The notes: generated by a model not told the origin, from the sequence alone. Numbered from the stretch's first letter, positions 29,201 through 44,200 are shown. The stretch is DNA of 64,000 nt from Phalacrocorax aristotelis (GCF_949628215.1 NC_134276.1:110832756-110896755), one strand, 5' to 3'. Translations and numbers: made by a program.

Positions 29201-30749
29201 GGAGGGTCTTCAGGGCTGACCCCAGGCTCTGCAAAGTCAAAGGGGATATTTGAAAGAGAGGGCTCTGGATCCAACTCCAAAGCCTGTCAGACATTTTAAG
29301 TATGCCACATGGCATTCCTTGAAAAGTATTGCTGTCCCTGTATTATGGGCATAAATTGTAATGTAAAGAGACCCAAGTGTTGCTAAAGGCTCCCACACAA
29401 AATGGTAGTGGCTGCTATTGTGTGTATATTGTGATATAATATTTTATAGTGTATGTATATATTTATATATTATATATAATCTTTATACTATATATAACAT
29501 TATATTATTTGTATTATATTTTATATATACAATAATATATATAATATATTATGATATAATGTTTGTATATCACTCATATCTATGAGTGACATCCTGTATT
29601 TCTCTATGTTATCCCTGGTTTATGTACCTTTGAGGGTATCACCACCTCAGCTCTCGCTGGTGTGAGCTGGCCCAGAATTTGGAAATACCCTCTTAGTTGC
29701 TGTCTGTGAGGGAGCTTTGAAACAGTGCCTGCCTGCCAGGGGCAGCGAGCCACCAGCTGTGAGGCCAAGTGGCCCGAGCAGTTCCCATGCTGCCAGGCAG
29801 CCCTTGCAAAGTGGTCTCACCCCTCAAATCTTCCACACCAAGTGCCCAAACAAGTACCAGGAGTGATGCTCAAGCAACCCATTCACAGTATGGGCACAAA
29901 AACACAATAAAAACCCTTGCCTTGATAACCATTTCTGAATTAAGATAAATACATCCTCCACTCACTGGCTGTGACTGAAAAAATTAATGTGCTCTTCCTC
30001 TTTTGACCCTGCTATTTCTGCCACTGGCATGCTGGTGGCAGCCATACCCCCTCCTCAGAGCCATCCTCCCCATCTTTGTGAGGCTCCCTGTGCACATCTC
30101 CAGAGCTGCAGCGGACTGGGAAAACCCAATGGCCAGGCTGCAAGGCAGGCCAAACAGGCCTTGGTGAATCTTCGCTGAAAATGGTGGGGTGCATCTCACC
30201 CAAAGGTGGGCCCTCAGCAGCGGTGCCCACATGCTGCTCTGTGACGTAGGTTTGCAACAGCCATCCTGGGCTCGACACTTAGTTTTATCCGAGAAGTAAC
30301 ATCAAACTGTGTGGTGATGTGGGGAGACAGCAGTGAAATTTCCAGCCTCACACATGCATGAGAAGGACATCCCAGCTGAAACCTCCTTGCCAAGAAAAAC
30401 CTCCTTGGGGCTGGGGTCTTTCACAGCCCCAGGGCCACAGCAACGCTGGTCTCCATTAACCAGCTCAGCTGCCAGGTGCTCCTCCGTGCTGTAAGCAGGT
30501 GGGGATTGGAGTGCTTCTCCTTTGGAAAGTGGGGTAACTAAGACATTCAGACTCAATTTATTTGATTTTGCCCTAAAAACATTACATTAGAAAGATCCTG
30601 TTTTCTGTGGGGTTATAAAGGATAACAAATGGATGGAGAGGCCAAAGGACTGAGCTCTGACAGAAGAGGCAAGAGCCATGCTGAGGAATACCTCTTGTTA
30701 AACAAGCAAGATAATTATTCTGCTCTACTTAGCATCGGCTAGGCCTCGT
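26297..30749. other. Intergenic, no gene recognised
   Basis: Includes a G10 run (26839-26848) and an AT-rich microsatellite (29,421-29,570). The open frame at 28422-28820 (132 codons, Cys-rich) has no recognisable family and looks like chance. Confidence 0.6.
29421..29570. repeat. AT-rich low-complexity repeat (TA/TATATT)
   Basis: About 150 bases of nearly pure A/T with many short TATAT palindromes, for example TATATTATATATAATC and AATATATATAATATATTATG. Confidence 0.9.
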
Positions 30750-31195
30750 ACGGAGAACAGCATTCATTTTGGGGCACTGCATTTTAAAACAGACAGAGAA
30801 ATTGGAGAGAGTTCAGATGAGAGCAACAAAAATGATTAAAGAGTTAGTAAATAAGACCTCTGAGAAAAGGTTATGAGAGCAGGGCCTGCTCGGTCTGGAG
30901 GAAAGAGGACTGAGGGGAAGCATTACTGTCTACAGATATGCAAAGGGCTGTTATGGAGAGGACGTAGACCAATTATTCTCATTAGAGAACAAGGACAGAA
31001 CAAGAAGTAATGGGTTTAAGATGCAGCAAGGGGGAATTTAGATTTAATATTAGGCAAATGTTATAAGTATTGGAAAAGTTAGGCAATGGAACAAGTTTAC
31101 AGAGAAGATTGTGAAATCACCATTACCAGAGAAACATGTAGCTGAGATTAGAGACTCGTCTGTCAGGGCTAAATTAAGATTGATGAGACTCAGAA
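30750..31195 (+). mobile_element. Old CR1-type LINE 3' fragment
   Basis: Diverged but collinear with CR1 3' ORF2 and tail: TTTGGGGCACTGCATTTTAA, GAGAGTTCAGATGAGAGCAA, a CTCGGTCTGGAGGAAAGAGG-type 'LEKRRL' segment, ACAAGAAGTAATGGGTTTAA ('RTRSNGF') and GGCAATGGAACAAG ('HWNR'). Many frame breaks show it is ancient. It lacks a recognisable ATTCTATGA tail. Boundaries are approximate. Confidence 0.7.
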
Positions 31196-34100
31196 TGCTT
31201 CTCCAGTGCACAGGGATGTTCCTGAGCCCCTCACAGGCAGACGATGAGGGCTCCCAATAAACAGAAAGCTAACAATTCAGGAGAAAATGAAAGGTTTGTG
31301 TACATGCACATGTATTTGAATACTGCTGAAATTAACATATACAGTGAAAGAAATGTTTTTGGTAGTCACAGCTGTTATTGTTATCCCATGTTTTGTCCCA
31401 AAATGCCATGCCTCCACATCAGTCTTCCTGCAGCACTACGTAAACCATGACTGGGACATCAGTCAAACCGTATACGCATTTTTGCGTCCCAATTCTGCAT
31501 TCTTTTTCCCACAGGATGATGAGCTCAGCAGGAAGCTCATGGAGCTTGGTTTACAACCAACAGAACAAACAACATGGGAATTACCATTCTGCTGCCATGG
31601 GTGCTACTGTGACAACTCCATCATTTTCACCCCTATGCCTAGTTCAGATACAACTGCATAACTAAAACCAGGTGCTTCCTACTCAAAGATTACCTTAACT
31701 GCAAGCCAGAAATCATCAAAGGTGCAAGTGGGGTCGTAATGGAAGCACTGAGTCACTCCTACTACTACCTGCAGTGTTTGAACACTGTAGAGCCTGATAA
31801 ATGCCACTTTCTCACTATGAAAATAGAGTGCAAACAGAGGAATAGCAGTATCTGAAACATAAACGTTCCTATATATTTAGATTATCACTACCACTTCTGA
31901 GAAGTCCTAAATGCTTTGAAAATCAATATAAGCAACCACTGCGCTTTAGAACCTTAATAGCTATCAATACATTTGGTGAATTTTTTCTAAAACATTAATT
32001 TCACCTTTTTTCAATAAAAGAACATCAAACCCAAACCAAAAAGGCTCACTCACTCAGTCCGTTCTGAATCTTCAAAGGCTATTTTGATAATTTTGGAAAT
32101 TTTGTACTAAATATTACAATTTATAGCTGGCAAGCGGTTTATATACCATTTAGCCTAGAGTGAAGTTTTAGGCTGAAGTTATAAGTTCATTTGAAACAGA
32201 AAAAAAAATGGGGTGCAGCTATCATAAACAAGTGTTAGTCCAGCTGTGAAACACTGAAAAGGGTGACAATGTAGTCAAGTTCAAGCACAAACTACTTATT
32301 TGCTAACATACCGTAGTCATCTGGAAACACTCCTCTCCTTGCTGTAGGTCAATGCTCCGCAGAGGTTATCATCACTGACCAAGTTCTTTGTAACATTTTT
32401 TGAGGCTATCGTAAAGGCAAGCAAGAAGCATGTGTTGATAAAGAACTGATTTGAAATGTCAGCCTTATGGGAGAAGGTGCCAGCAGAGCTAGCTGGCTTT
32501 CTTTTTTTTTTTTTTTCATTTTTGGTTGGCTGGTTTTTTTTTCTTTACAAGAGGATTAAAACCTTCCTGGTCCAGAAGCAAACCCTGAGGAAAAGAGGCC
32601 AAAAGTCTGACAGGGCTGTGAACCTCATAGCCATAGCAATAATTTTGCAAATGACTAATAATAATGAGTCGATAATCCAAAGGATGATCTCTGAAGTGAA
32701 GAGCACCAAATTACTTCGGGGAGAAAATCAATTATCTCCAATGCCATTTTGTGGCTGCACAGCCTACAATATGCAAATGCACAGAAGTTACCATAGTCAC
32801 AGAAACCTGAATATCAAACTTAAAAGAAAAAAATCCAAGGAATTTTACAAGAACCACTGAAAAAATATCCTCCTCATGAATGGATGCATATCTGCTTTAT
32901 TGACACAGCTACAATGTTATTGTAATATTCTTCATCACAAAGGCTGACAGCCGTCTAGAGATGTCAGCATCTATGAAAGAGATGCTGCACTGTGGTGAAA
33001 GCAGAACAGGATGACTGGGTCTGGGAGGCAGTACAGAAATCAAATTATCATCGAATACTGTGGGCAGATTTTTAACATCTTTTCTCTTGCTGAGCAGTGT
33101 CTTACTCCATAACTGGGTCACTGAAATTAACGGAACTACTTGCAAGTAAAAGGGTACTCATCATGCCTTAGAGGATCTGAGTCTGACCCACAGTACATAT
33201 TCAAATGTCACCTTGTATTTTAATGTATGTCAGACTTGAGGGACTTTTAAAATTATTATTAATTTAGAAATAGATTCCTTATTGGGATCAGGCTCTTTTT
33301 TTCACTAGAAGCACAAATGTCTTTAGAGGAGACATCTGAACATTTGGCTACTTGTTACTAAAAATCCCATTTCCATGCATGTGTAATCCATGTTCCCTGA
33401 AGGTTCTGAGAGCAAGGAGCTTATTGCTGATGAAAAGGGAAAAGTGCAGCCTAAGGGTTGCTTGGGAACTCCAGACGGATGGAGGCCTCTAAGGGGAGGG
33501 TGCGTTCCTCGAGCATCTGCTGGTGAGCCAGGAAAACAAATGTATGGGACAGACCTCATTTACATTGCAGTTAAGCATTGGGTTTGTGCACTTTGGTTAA
33601 AACACAGTTAACCTTTGGATTTAAGGATAATAAAATATTATTCTCCCTGTTGGGGGATAATTGGCAAAAGGACTGTATCAATTTTGCTTGGAACGAGGAG
33701 TTTCCCTAATTACAAGCACCGCCGTTACGACCACACAAGGGAAACCTCTGAAAAGGCTGGGAAAGAAATGAGACAAGGGAAATTTCTTCCAGAACAGCTT
33801 ATTTAGGCGCAAGGATTTTTTTCAGCCTTGGTGTATCACTGGTATTTTCTAAAAATGGGAACAGAATGGTGTCACTTCTGAGATGTTGAAAGAGCTGAAA
33901 GTACTTGGACTCAAGCCATGGAGAAAGAGCAACCTGAGGGACATGGAGAAGGACCTCCTGGACCTCCTTATTACATGATCTGAGAGAAGGGACAGACACT
34001 TCTCTCGAGCCTAGCGGCAGCGGGGAAGCAGTGAAAGATCTTTGTGCTCCACAGGTTAATTTCCCCAATTCTGAACAATAAATTTTCAGACGTAAGAGAG

Positions 34101-37100
34101 AAGATGCGAAAAGTATTGGCAAACTGCCTCAGTACTTATGGCTGTGAGAGATGGACTGGGGTTAAGACTTCACTTGGAGGAGGAAGTCTTACCTAATAAC
34201 ATTTTGCTGTTTTCACTGTTGTCAAGCTTATTCTGTGACCCCTTTTACACCTGCGAATAACAGGCTCTTCAGAGACACTCACTGCCAGTGAATATGTGGG
34301 GCTGAACAACACCTTCAGCGATAACTTCATTTAGTGTCCCAAGTGCTGGGATAGGGCCCTAAGCTGGAGTTATTTAAATACTCTTTTAAAAAAAAAAAAA
34401 AAAAAAGGTAACTCCTAAAAACTTGAATATAGACCTTAATATTGGCTGTAGTACTTTGCTGAAAGCATGGTGAGTTATAACAAGCTGCAAACTTGTCCAG
34501 CCCAAGATCCTCCACTCAAGAATATGTACTCCCAGGCCACATGCCACGGAACCAAAGATTGCCTCCAAGGATGGTTTAGGTCAGCCCATGAATTTCTGGG
34601 CTTTCAGACATCCTCCCTGCTGGGGTGTTGTTGCTGAGTCAATTTCCAGTCCTGAATTAAACAGACACTGCACCAGCATAAGCATGAGCCCTAAACCTCT
34701 ACTGAGGCAACTCTTCTTTTTTTCACTAGGTATAAAGTACGGCTGAGTGATCATCAAAATAAACATTTATGGTGGAAAAATCAATCAGTTGTGGCCAACA
34801 CAGCCAGATGAGAACTACTGTGTAAGAGGTGGCCCAACTACACTCTTCACTCTTTTGGAGCAGCACTGAGTTATGCACACTTGCTTGCTATAGTATATGA
34901 CATGTTCTAATATTGAAAATATGTAACGGAAAGAAATACTAACAGCAAGATGTAGAGACTACATACCATACCCTGTGCTGCTAGGCATTCCCTTGCTTAG
35001 GCTCATTAGTAACAAGAATTACCATACTAGAGAGATACATTTGTCTGCCTAACACAGCAAGTGAAAAGAGCCGTCTCAGAAGGAGGCGCTATGAAATACT
35101 TGCATATATGAAGGCACTTATGGCATACATAGGCCCTAGAAAAGTTTTGTTCTAACAGCTACTCCATACAAGTTGGCCAATACGCTGCAACTTGAAAACC
35201 ATTATCCTTTCTATCAGCTTCTGTTCTTACTCCTATTGCCAACCCAAAAGTCCAGTCTGAGGCACCCACAACAGTCAGCCTTTTATAAGACAGATCTCAT
35301 CAAGAATCCTGTTCAGCAAATCTTGATATCTTGATGACAACTTATTTTTTTCCAAGTAGCATAGGGATTGTGTGTGTGTGTGTATATATATATCTAAAGA
35401 TAACATGGGAGTTGGTTGCCTTAGTAACAGGATCTTTCAGCCATTGTGTTTAGTATTTACTCAGCACTGGAAATGTACACTGTATTGAGAAGAAATGTGG
35501 TATTTTTATTAGTCTACCCCTGTGTATATGCCCATCAGCAGCAAATGCATGCTGTATAGTTTGACTTTCCATTTCTGAGCTATGTGAAACCTCTGAGAAG
35601 AGAGCATGCAGAAATGAAACCAGGGCACCTGGTGCAATGTATTTTTGTTACAAGTATTTTGAGAGAAAGAACTGTTGTGAGAGTTTAAAGCACTTCACTA
35701 AAGATATTCCTTGTCTTACAATTGTATCTCCAGCAACAGAAGAGTGTAAAAGCATTTCTGTTCCATGGTTTCATATTCTGATGAAAAAAATCTACAGAAA
35801 ATTGTTATGAAAGAGGATATTTCTACAGTGCCAGTTTCCAGAACTGTATTAATGTGCCATAAATTTAACAAGCACTGTTAGATGCTGTTTTATTTCAACA
35901 TTTGTGGGGAGGAGTGAGGAAACAGACATTTAAAGGGCTGTTTCAAAGCCTACTTCAGTCTGGGAGAAGCAATGCATCAGTTACAGCTGCAGCAATTAAA
36001 ATGCAGGAGAAATTAGACAGAACACATCCATTTAAATTTGGGTCAAGCCAGGATACTACCAGGTTTATATCCCTTCTTCTGCAAGCATGCCATGGGATTT
36101 TTCATCCTCCCAGCAACACATCAGAGCTGTCTTCAGATGCTAAGCAAAAATCTACCACCACCAGCTGCCCAGATCCTGCGAATGTGTGGGGATGGAGTCT
36201 GGGCTTACTGGGGACAGAGCGTCACCTACCGCAGCACCAAGCCCCGTCCTCCCCTCTGGGGTTGTGCAGAGCCTGGCATCTGTTTGCTCTGAAATCACAG
36301 GTAAAAATCCCCTTGGCTTTGATGGATTTTGTCTCAAGCCCTAAGGACTACATCAGCCCCTTCCCACTTGGCTAGCGAGAGCCGACGAGATCACAGCATG
36401 CAGTCAGTGCTGTAAGAGCACATCACTCAGGACCTTACAGTCCCAAACACACAGGGGCAATGCTGGAGAAGACTTAACTGCATGAACTAACCCAGTGACC
36501 TGTTTCTTAGAATAGTCAGGGTATTACCTATTCCTCCTAGGATAATCCAGCTGTTGCACCAACAAGGAATCCACACCTGGGATGCTCTCTCTCATTATAA
36601 TTTCAGATAGTGTAAAACTTCTGTATTATGTCAATTTACTATCTGATATGGCCTCCATCAAGGTGTTATATCGTACTCTTACAGGTTGATGGACTCCAGT
36701 CTAATATGGCTTTTCCTTCCCTAACTACAGCAATCCTCTATCCATTTTGCCATTCAGATGGAACAGAGCCTGCTCAGACAGAAAAGCAGAATGTTATAGT
36801 CACATAGAATAACTTAAACATAACGGCAGACAGAACATTTATTCTGTATTAGAAAAATAAGAGCTGGAAAATAGACGTGGAGAGGCACAACAGTGGTAAG
36901 AGCAGGCCAAACCAGACAGTTTGGCTGGTTAAAGTATCACCCAACAAACACAGCCTTTTTCTTCCATCATGAACAGTTTTCTCCCCGATCCTGATTTTCT
37001 CAATTTTGTTTAGCTCTAAATATTTTTGCACAGGTGGGTTTGCAATGGACTTTTTGGTTAACTGCTGAAAAAGAGGCAGGAAGACTATGTTACCGGATGG

Positions 37101-40100
37101 CATTACCAGACCATGCGCTCCCCCCAGAGGGGCAGGCATGTGATTCATCATGTTTTGTGTGTAGGGCTCTCCCGATGCTCTGCAAGTGGGAAAAGCCAGC
37201 GGTGACACATAGTGTGGGTGGAAGGGAGGCTGCAAAGCACCCAGTTGGATGGAGATCAGCAGCAGGAGGAGCAGACAGGTGGATCAGTTTCCCAGCAACA
37301 ATCACCTCTCCCAAGTAATTTAAAATGTTTGTGTTTAAAAATAGAACTGGTTTTTTTTCTTCATTTCTTTTGCAATCCTTTAGTACTGGATTAAGAAAGC
37401 TTCATGTTTCTGTCAAAGGAGGACAAAAAGAAGATAAACAATAAGCATTGTTTAAAAATGGCATAGAGATGGTGAGCTGATTTTCCTGACAGTCCCACCA
37501 TGAAATATCTCGTTAAGATTGTCATAGGCTTCAAACTGAACCACATTTTTTTTAGGACTGCCTTTTACAGGAAGAGCTCTGCTCCTAACTCTTTATCACA
37601 TATTTGAACTAAAATCTATCAATCTGCATAACAATTTAGAAAGGTTTAAGCTAGTGAAGCTTTTTGTCTAATAAACTTTCCAGAAAAAATAAACAGGCTT
37701 TGCTTGTCCTAATCAGATTTTAGGGCCATGCAATTCAAATCTAAAATGCATAAACCAGCCACACAGAAACAGGCTTATCCATAGCATTCTTACCAACACA
37801 CAGATACCAGAATGAAGAAATGGAATGGCAGTGAATTACTAGCCCTCAGTGACTGCAGGTAACGCCAACTCAACATTATTTTATGAGAGAATTGCTGTAC
37901 GAAATCAAATTAACAAAGAGGTTTAACTACTTGGCTCCCATTCATGTACCCTTTGGAACTATCCGGACATGCTATATTTTCCCTATATTGAGCCAGAAAG
38001 TGTAATCCAGGTCCAAAAAGCTGCATGCTACTAACTGTGTCCATACACAGTATGATATACAACTATTGTTTTGCTTTAAATGAATGTAATAGCAACAAGG
38101 ATGCAAACACAGGTCTTTCAATTTGGATTATTACCACTGAAATTGCAAAACCTTTCTTTACCATTTATTTTTGTTTTATTTTGCTGATAGACAAAAATTG
38201 CAGGTAGTGTAGATACGTAGCGGTTGCCTAACTATATACTTCCTGAGTAGTGCATCATTATATACCTGTATCTATCCTACAGTTCTTCTGTCATACCTAA
38301 CTGCTTCTGAAATGAAAGCATGGTTACTGTAGCATACAGCAGACAGAGGACAGGTAGCATGTTGCATTGTTCCTTGGATCCTTTTCAGCAAAGTGAGGGT
38401 AAAGTATTGATGTTGCATGATATGAACTGAATCTACGTCTCCTTGTGACAGAGAGGACAGCTATGGTGGGAGTAAACAGGTAAGGAAAAAAAAACCTACC
38501 GAAATAAGATTGTTTTCCAGCAGCTGAAGCTGTCAAGGTCCTTAGGAAAGGGGAAATCTGAAAGAATCGATGTCTGTCAGCTCTGCTTACTTTGGGACTG
38601 ACTGACAGCAAAAAAAGAGCTATTATACTGAGATGGGAAACATTTGGGGCTTGTCCAGAACATACAAAGAGATGCATTCTCTGTCCCAACGATTCAGCAG
38701 AAATTAATATACTTGTATTACATCTTTCTGAGGTTGCAACCCCTCCTACACACACACACACACACACACACACTGCTGTTTAATTGCAATTACTGGTACT
38801 GTGGGAGCACCTCAGCATGCCAACAACCCCAGCCCCCTTTTTGCTATGTGCTAAGAACAGGGGGAAAAAAAAAGCAGTCCTGCCCAATGAGACTGTTTGC
38901 ACATAGTCAGAAATGTTTCTTAGAACCACGACATAAACATACTGTTGCATTTTTATCAGTATTTTGTATTTGGTAAAAATATTCCGAAGCTTAATGGCTC
39001 AGTGCCCACAAATATGCTGGCACGCAGATTTCACATATCTTGTATAGTCTACTACTTTGCTGGTGTGTGCATAAGCAATAGCTGGTTTTTCAAATCGGCA
39101 AAAGCATGCACTTGCATATGTGAGCAGCAGGACTGAGCCAAAAGCATGGCAATGATTTATTGGCTGCAAGAAGGTACTGATGCAGTCCAGCAGACCTACA
39201 CACAGCACATCCATTGAAGAAAGAGAGAGAAAGCTGGCAGGGGACTTTTATTTTATTGTGATTGCACAGAAAGACTCATTTCTTCTTCTGTGGATGGATC
39301 ATTTTCCATAGCAGCGCACGCTTCTTCTAGAGTGGCTCTAAGTTTACGGCATCTGCTTCCAACAAACTTCTCTCCAGGCTACATAGACACTTGCTACTCA
39401 CATGACAGTGCATGGGGGAGTGATGCTGAGAAAAGACGACATGCCGTGGCTAACGTCTTTGCTTGTCTTGTAAGAGTAATCTGACTAATGTCGGAATGAT
39501 TCCATCAATATTGTCAGAAATAGGTTTAAGAGCCCTCCAGGTATGTTGCAAGCCTTGGCACAGGCGACGACTAATGTGAAGTGGATGCCAATTGACCAGA
39601 GGTTCTGGGAAGGTATGAAGCAACACCAAGGACCTTGACTTAGGTCGATGACACTGAGTTTTCTTCTTCTGTGTTCTCAACATTTCTTTCCCTATTTCAG
39701 ACAGACTAGAGTCCGGAAGAGGCATTGTGGGATGTGTTGTCGAGTGCTATTGGTTTCACATATCGCACTCAGAAATAAAACCAAACTGACTTTGCATAAA
39801 GCTGGATGAGCTTGCTCATGTCTTAGTTGTATTTGAACTACGTATCCATTAAACTGAAGCATGCTGGATATTTATACAATAATGACAACTCTGGTTCCTG
39901 CAGGACAGACGTGTGAAGATCATTAGGAAATGCCACTACCCCTTTGCCCAAACAGCAATTATAAATGAGGCCACTTCACTCCCATCAGATCTTTGCTGAC
40001 CCCCCTTAATACAGATTCCTTTCCTTAAAAGAATGGAAGATGGCTGATGCTGTCATGAGCTCTCTGGAATGGTGTTTGAGATGTCCTGCTTCAAACTGCA

Positions 40101-43100
40101 TTTGCCCTCCAGGCTTGCTGTCTATTCTTGAGTCGCTGAGTCACTGAATTCCTGTGTTCTTCCACTTCACACTGTGTAAAGCGGAATAAGATTCTCTTAC
40201 CTATTATTTCTTCTGTATACTTGGATTAGAAATAATTTGGGCCAGGGACTAGCTTTTTTATGAAAATAGGCATAGCATAGTTCCTCCTGGAGTACCATAA
40301 GACTATTCATAAGTGGTAACAGAAATATACCTGTGCCAGTGGAAAGATTCATCGTGAAAGCCCAAAAGTTCTTATCCAGTGTTCAAACCTGCTGAGGTAC
40401 TGTAGGTGATACCTTCAGGAGAAGAACAAGTGTAAAACAGATATTCTGATACTTTAGCCTCAGCACCCCACCAAAAGAAAAGCAAGACTTTACCCACACA
40501 TGCTGCAAAACCTCTTCTCCTTTGCCTGGGAAGCTCGCTGTAAAGGCAGCTATATTTGAGTGCATTTGCCTGTTTATCCTTTTGTTGTCATTTATAATAG
40601 ACAAAATTGACAAGCCTGACTGACATCTGTATGGATTCCATATACACAGCAACAACGTGAATGAGAAAATGGCCTCCTGGGAGACTGCTGGGACTCTTGT
40701 TCATTATCATTATCACTATCATGATTCATGCAGATGACTAGACTCCCAGCCATGCCTGCCTCCTTGTGCTCTAGGCTGCACTTTGCAGCATCTTGTTGTC
40801 ACCAAATGGTAGTACAAGCAATCAGTTTTCCTGTCACTCCCGGAGTTACTGCGGCATCATTCTCCCTGCTTCCTCACAGGATACCCGATCTGAGTAGAAG
40901 GTGGATGATGTGCTCCAGACATCAGCATGAATGCCATCATTCTTGCTTCAAGCCAAGACACGATTCAGCCCCACTAACACAGGCTGCCGGTGGCTGGGGA
41001 CAACTCAGCCTATCTCACAGCTGCCATTCAGCTGCTCGTCTCGCAACACCTACCCAAAATGGCACTTCGGTGAAGCAGGAAGAGCAACTCTCAGTTACCA
41101 GACCAGTAAGTTCCAGACCTGCTTTGTCTCTTCAATAAAACGTCTCTGCTGGTTTGGTTTTTTTTCCCCCACACCACAGCAAGCTGTATCAGCGTACAGG
41201 CTAACTTAAATTCAAGTAGAGAAGTGGAAAAGACACCTGGGAAAATCTCATTTCTCTTCCAGGCTGTTTTTCCTGGACATCTACTGGGTAACGTTACACT
41301 GTTATCGCTGCAACTGTATTCATGAAAGGGAAAATAGTAATTTCATCGTTAACCTCAAAATGATTTCACGAAGGTTCAGCAAAGCAGGTATGTTAAGGCA
41401 GTTAAATAAACTGCAATGAAGAACGTGGCCCCCTTTTCATGATTTATGCCTGTACAAGAATTTGGATAACGATTGCAAAAGGTTAATATGCTTTATATGA
41501 ATCTGCAGGTACCTGTCAAACACGGAAAGCGGTCCAGGGAAGTAACACTGCATGGCAGAGACATCTGCTGGAAGCTTCTCGCATTTGCCTCACGCTTCGT
41601 GGTTCAGCTTTTTGGGGCTACAAATCCACCGAGCAGCCTGAGGCTGCTCCTGCTGTCTCTGGCTGGGAGCGGGTTCCTGGCGAATGAAGAATTCAGTGCA
41701 CACCTGCCTGGCGATGGCCAGTCAGCCACTCAACGGGAGCCAGAAATCTTTAAGCTGTACACTGGAATTTAAATGGAAACTTTTGCATCTAAATTGAAGG
41801 TTGTAGTTATCTTCCAGCTGCCTGACATTGAACTGTCTGTCAGAGGAAGACTTGGAACTGATGAAATCCTTCCCCTTCCCAACCATGTACAGCAGGAGAA
41901 GATCAATGTTTTAATTAGGAAAAGGAACTATCAGTGTAGTTCTGTGTAATTTGGATGATGTGATTGCACTAAGGCTAAGAACCTACTTTTACTGACATGA
42001 AAAACTGAAAATGAGGTTTCAGATTTCAGAATCTAAATAAATTGCCTCTCTTCTCACAGAGACTTTGACTACACTCTCCACCTAAGAAGTGGATCCAAAT
42101 CCCTCTCCCCTTCCTCCTTCACAGCGGGCAAACACAGCTTGATCATCCTGGGTTGCTGGGATCAAACCATGTTTTGACTATACCCTGGCCCCCTGTATTT
42201 TGGTCCCAGACACTGGCTTGAAATTACTAAGACGGTGCGGAAAGCACTCAGTGAGTAAATCCTAGAAAGAAGACGCTCTGTTTTGTACAACAGCAGAAAA
42301 GAGGATGCTTTGCAAACTGAATTCCCTTTTCTCCAGGTGCAGGGATACAGCTGATGCAAGACAGCTCACAAATGAAAACATGCTGTATTTGATCCTGCGC
42401 ACACTGAACGCTTGAACTGTGTTTAGCACATCACAGGACTACGGTTTGAGCGATACTCCCCAGTGTAGCAGGCTTTTTCCTGCAGACACCAGTTCACATC
42501 TGATGGGAGACCATTTTAGAACCAGCCTCTGCTCTTACATTGTAAGAACAACTCTCTCCCTCAAGCTACTTGCAGAGAAAAACATGTTTACCTCCACCTA
42601 TGCAAGCACCGGGGGAAAACAGCAGCCCCTTGAAGGAAATTAATCCCTGAAAACATTTTGAAATGTTATCAACAGCTTACTACCTGAGTGAATAGATGCG
42701 CTAATAAGAATAAACAAGCACTTGGCCCAGACCCTCAGAGGGAGTTAGCTGCATGCCCACCTTCCACTCAAGCCAGTGGCAGGCGAGTGTTGAGGACAGT
42801 CGCCAAGGGCGGGATGATGCGGCACAGCCAGCACAGCCCAGGTATCCAAACCAGCAGATGCCAGAAGCTGTTCAGCCCATGCCACCACAGCACCTCGCTT
42901 ACCCTAATTCAGCTACATCCAGTGGAGCTTCATCACAGTGATGGGCTTTTTAAAAGGAGTTTTATGAGTCTGAACTTGCATTGCCTACCCTCAGGTGATG
43001 AGTTAAACATGGCAGTATGTGCCCTGCCTGCCATTACAAGGAAGCGGCTAAAGCACGTTGTTTCAGGAAAAAAAAAGGCCTGCCTCCCAGTGTCTGCCCC

Positions 43101-43804
43101 TAACCACGTTTATGTATTCCCCACAAGGCAGTCTATGGGGCAGGGGCTTCCCATAGCTTTCCCCTCCCAGCCAAACAAGCCCCTCCCTCTATTGACTAAT
43201 GAATATTTAATTATTCTGTGCAAAATCAAGCACTGACTATTCCCTTCTGCTCCTGATCAACCCCTTCCTGGTTGTAGCGCCCCCTCAGGTAAAGGAAGAA
43301 AATGGAAACAGGTCTCATTGTCCTGGACAAGAGCTCTGCAAGGGTAGGTAAAAGAAACTGATCCAGAAGGCACTCGTAATGCCCCAAAAAACCAAAGGCA
43401 AGCTCGCTAGTATTAGTTCTGCCAATTTTGCAGGTGCAAGAGAAGCCAGGCATCTCTGTGCAGAGTCCAGGAGTATCCATGAGCAGGCCCTGATACGGCA
43501 TGGAGAAGATGTGGGAAAAAAATTAGGCACTTCTCAACTTCTTCTAAGCATGGGTGCTGAAGATCAAATGTTGCTTTCAAGGGACTACAGACTACATAGA
43601 GTGGATCCAGTCTTCAAACTACACAAAAGCCAGAAAGAGCTACAGGGAAGAAGGTGGCTTCTGGAGGAGTTTCTGTTATGATGTACCTTTGCTGTGGGGC
43701 AGAAAGCCTGCTGAGATGCTCTCTGTGATTTGACACCAGGCTGGTGGCCTGTGCTGTGTAATTCTGCAGGGAGCAGCCAGGCCTCCAGAGTCAGAGTCAG
43801 GGGG
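31196..43804. other. Intergenic, no gene recognised
   Basis: About 12.6 kb without a supported gene. It includes a TG/TA run (about 35,371-35,392), a CA microsatellite (38,748-38,773) and an A-run (about 34,388-34,406). Open frames at 35902-36375 (157 codons) and 42688-43236 (182 codons) show no family motif. Confidence 0.6.
38748..38773. repeat. (CA)n microsatellite
   Basis: About 12-13 uninterrupted CA units. Confidence 0.95.
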
Positions 43805-44200
43805 TGTTGCGTTATTGGTAGGAGTCTGAGGATTGGCTAGGGAGAGACCCTATCGTTGAGTCACGAGGTTCGGACAGGACCCCCTTGCTTTCTAAACTCC
43901 TTCTCCAAGAGGACTTTAGGTGCGGCTAAGCTCAGTCTTAGTCTCAGACTTGGTCAACAGTTTATTTTCTAAGGGTTGTAGAAGTAACCACCCATCAGAG
44001 TATTCGTTGTTAGAAACTAATTTGGCAGCTGCTCAGGCTGGTTGCGTTCAATGATAACTTTATTATGATTGGTGTAAATTTTCCTTGCTTTACTTTTAAA
44101 AGTGTAGGCTAGAAGAAATTCAAAGCACATGCCCAGTGAGGGGTGGTTGCACCTTAGAGGCAGGTGCCTCAGAGAGATCATGAGCCATAAAGAAGGCTGA
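43805..44200 (-). mobile_element. LTR-like block, minus orientation (candidate)
   Basis: Read on the minus strand, the block has AATAAA (plus 43961-43966), then a region like R/U5 with GGGGGTCCTGTCCGAACCTC, ending ...CCAATAACGCAACA at 43805, a CA terminus. This layout (promoter-like U3, AATAAA, U5, CA) fits a retroviral LTR. The U3 start near 44,200 is not defined and I could not find a matching target-site duplication for the flank ending GGGGG. Subfamily unknown. Confidence 0.45.

Noticed and set aside
35902-36375. Open frame of 157 codons on the plus strand
   Set aside because: No family motif, with competing frames on both strands over the same bases; treated as chance.
42688-43236. Open frame of 182 codons on the plus strand
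   Set aside because: No recognisable domain, biased low-complexity composition, and it overlaps another frame of similar size (42753-42941); no splice or promoter evidence.
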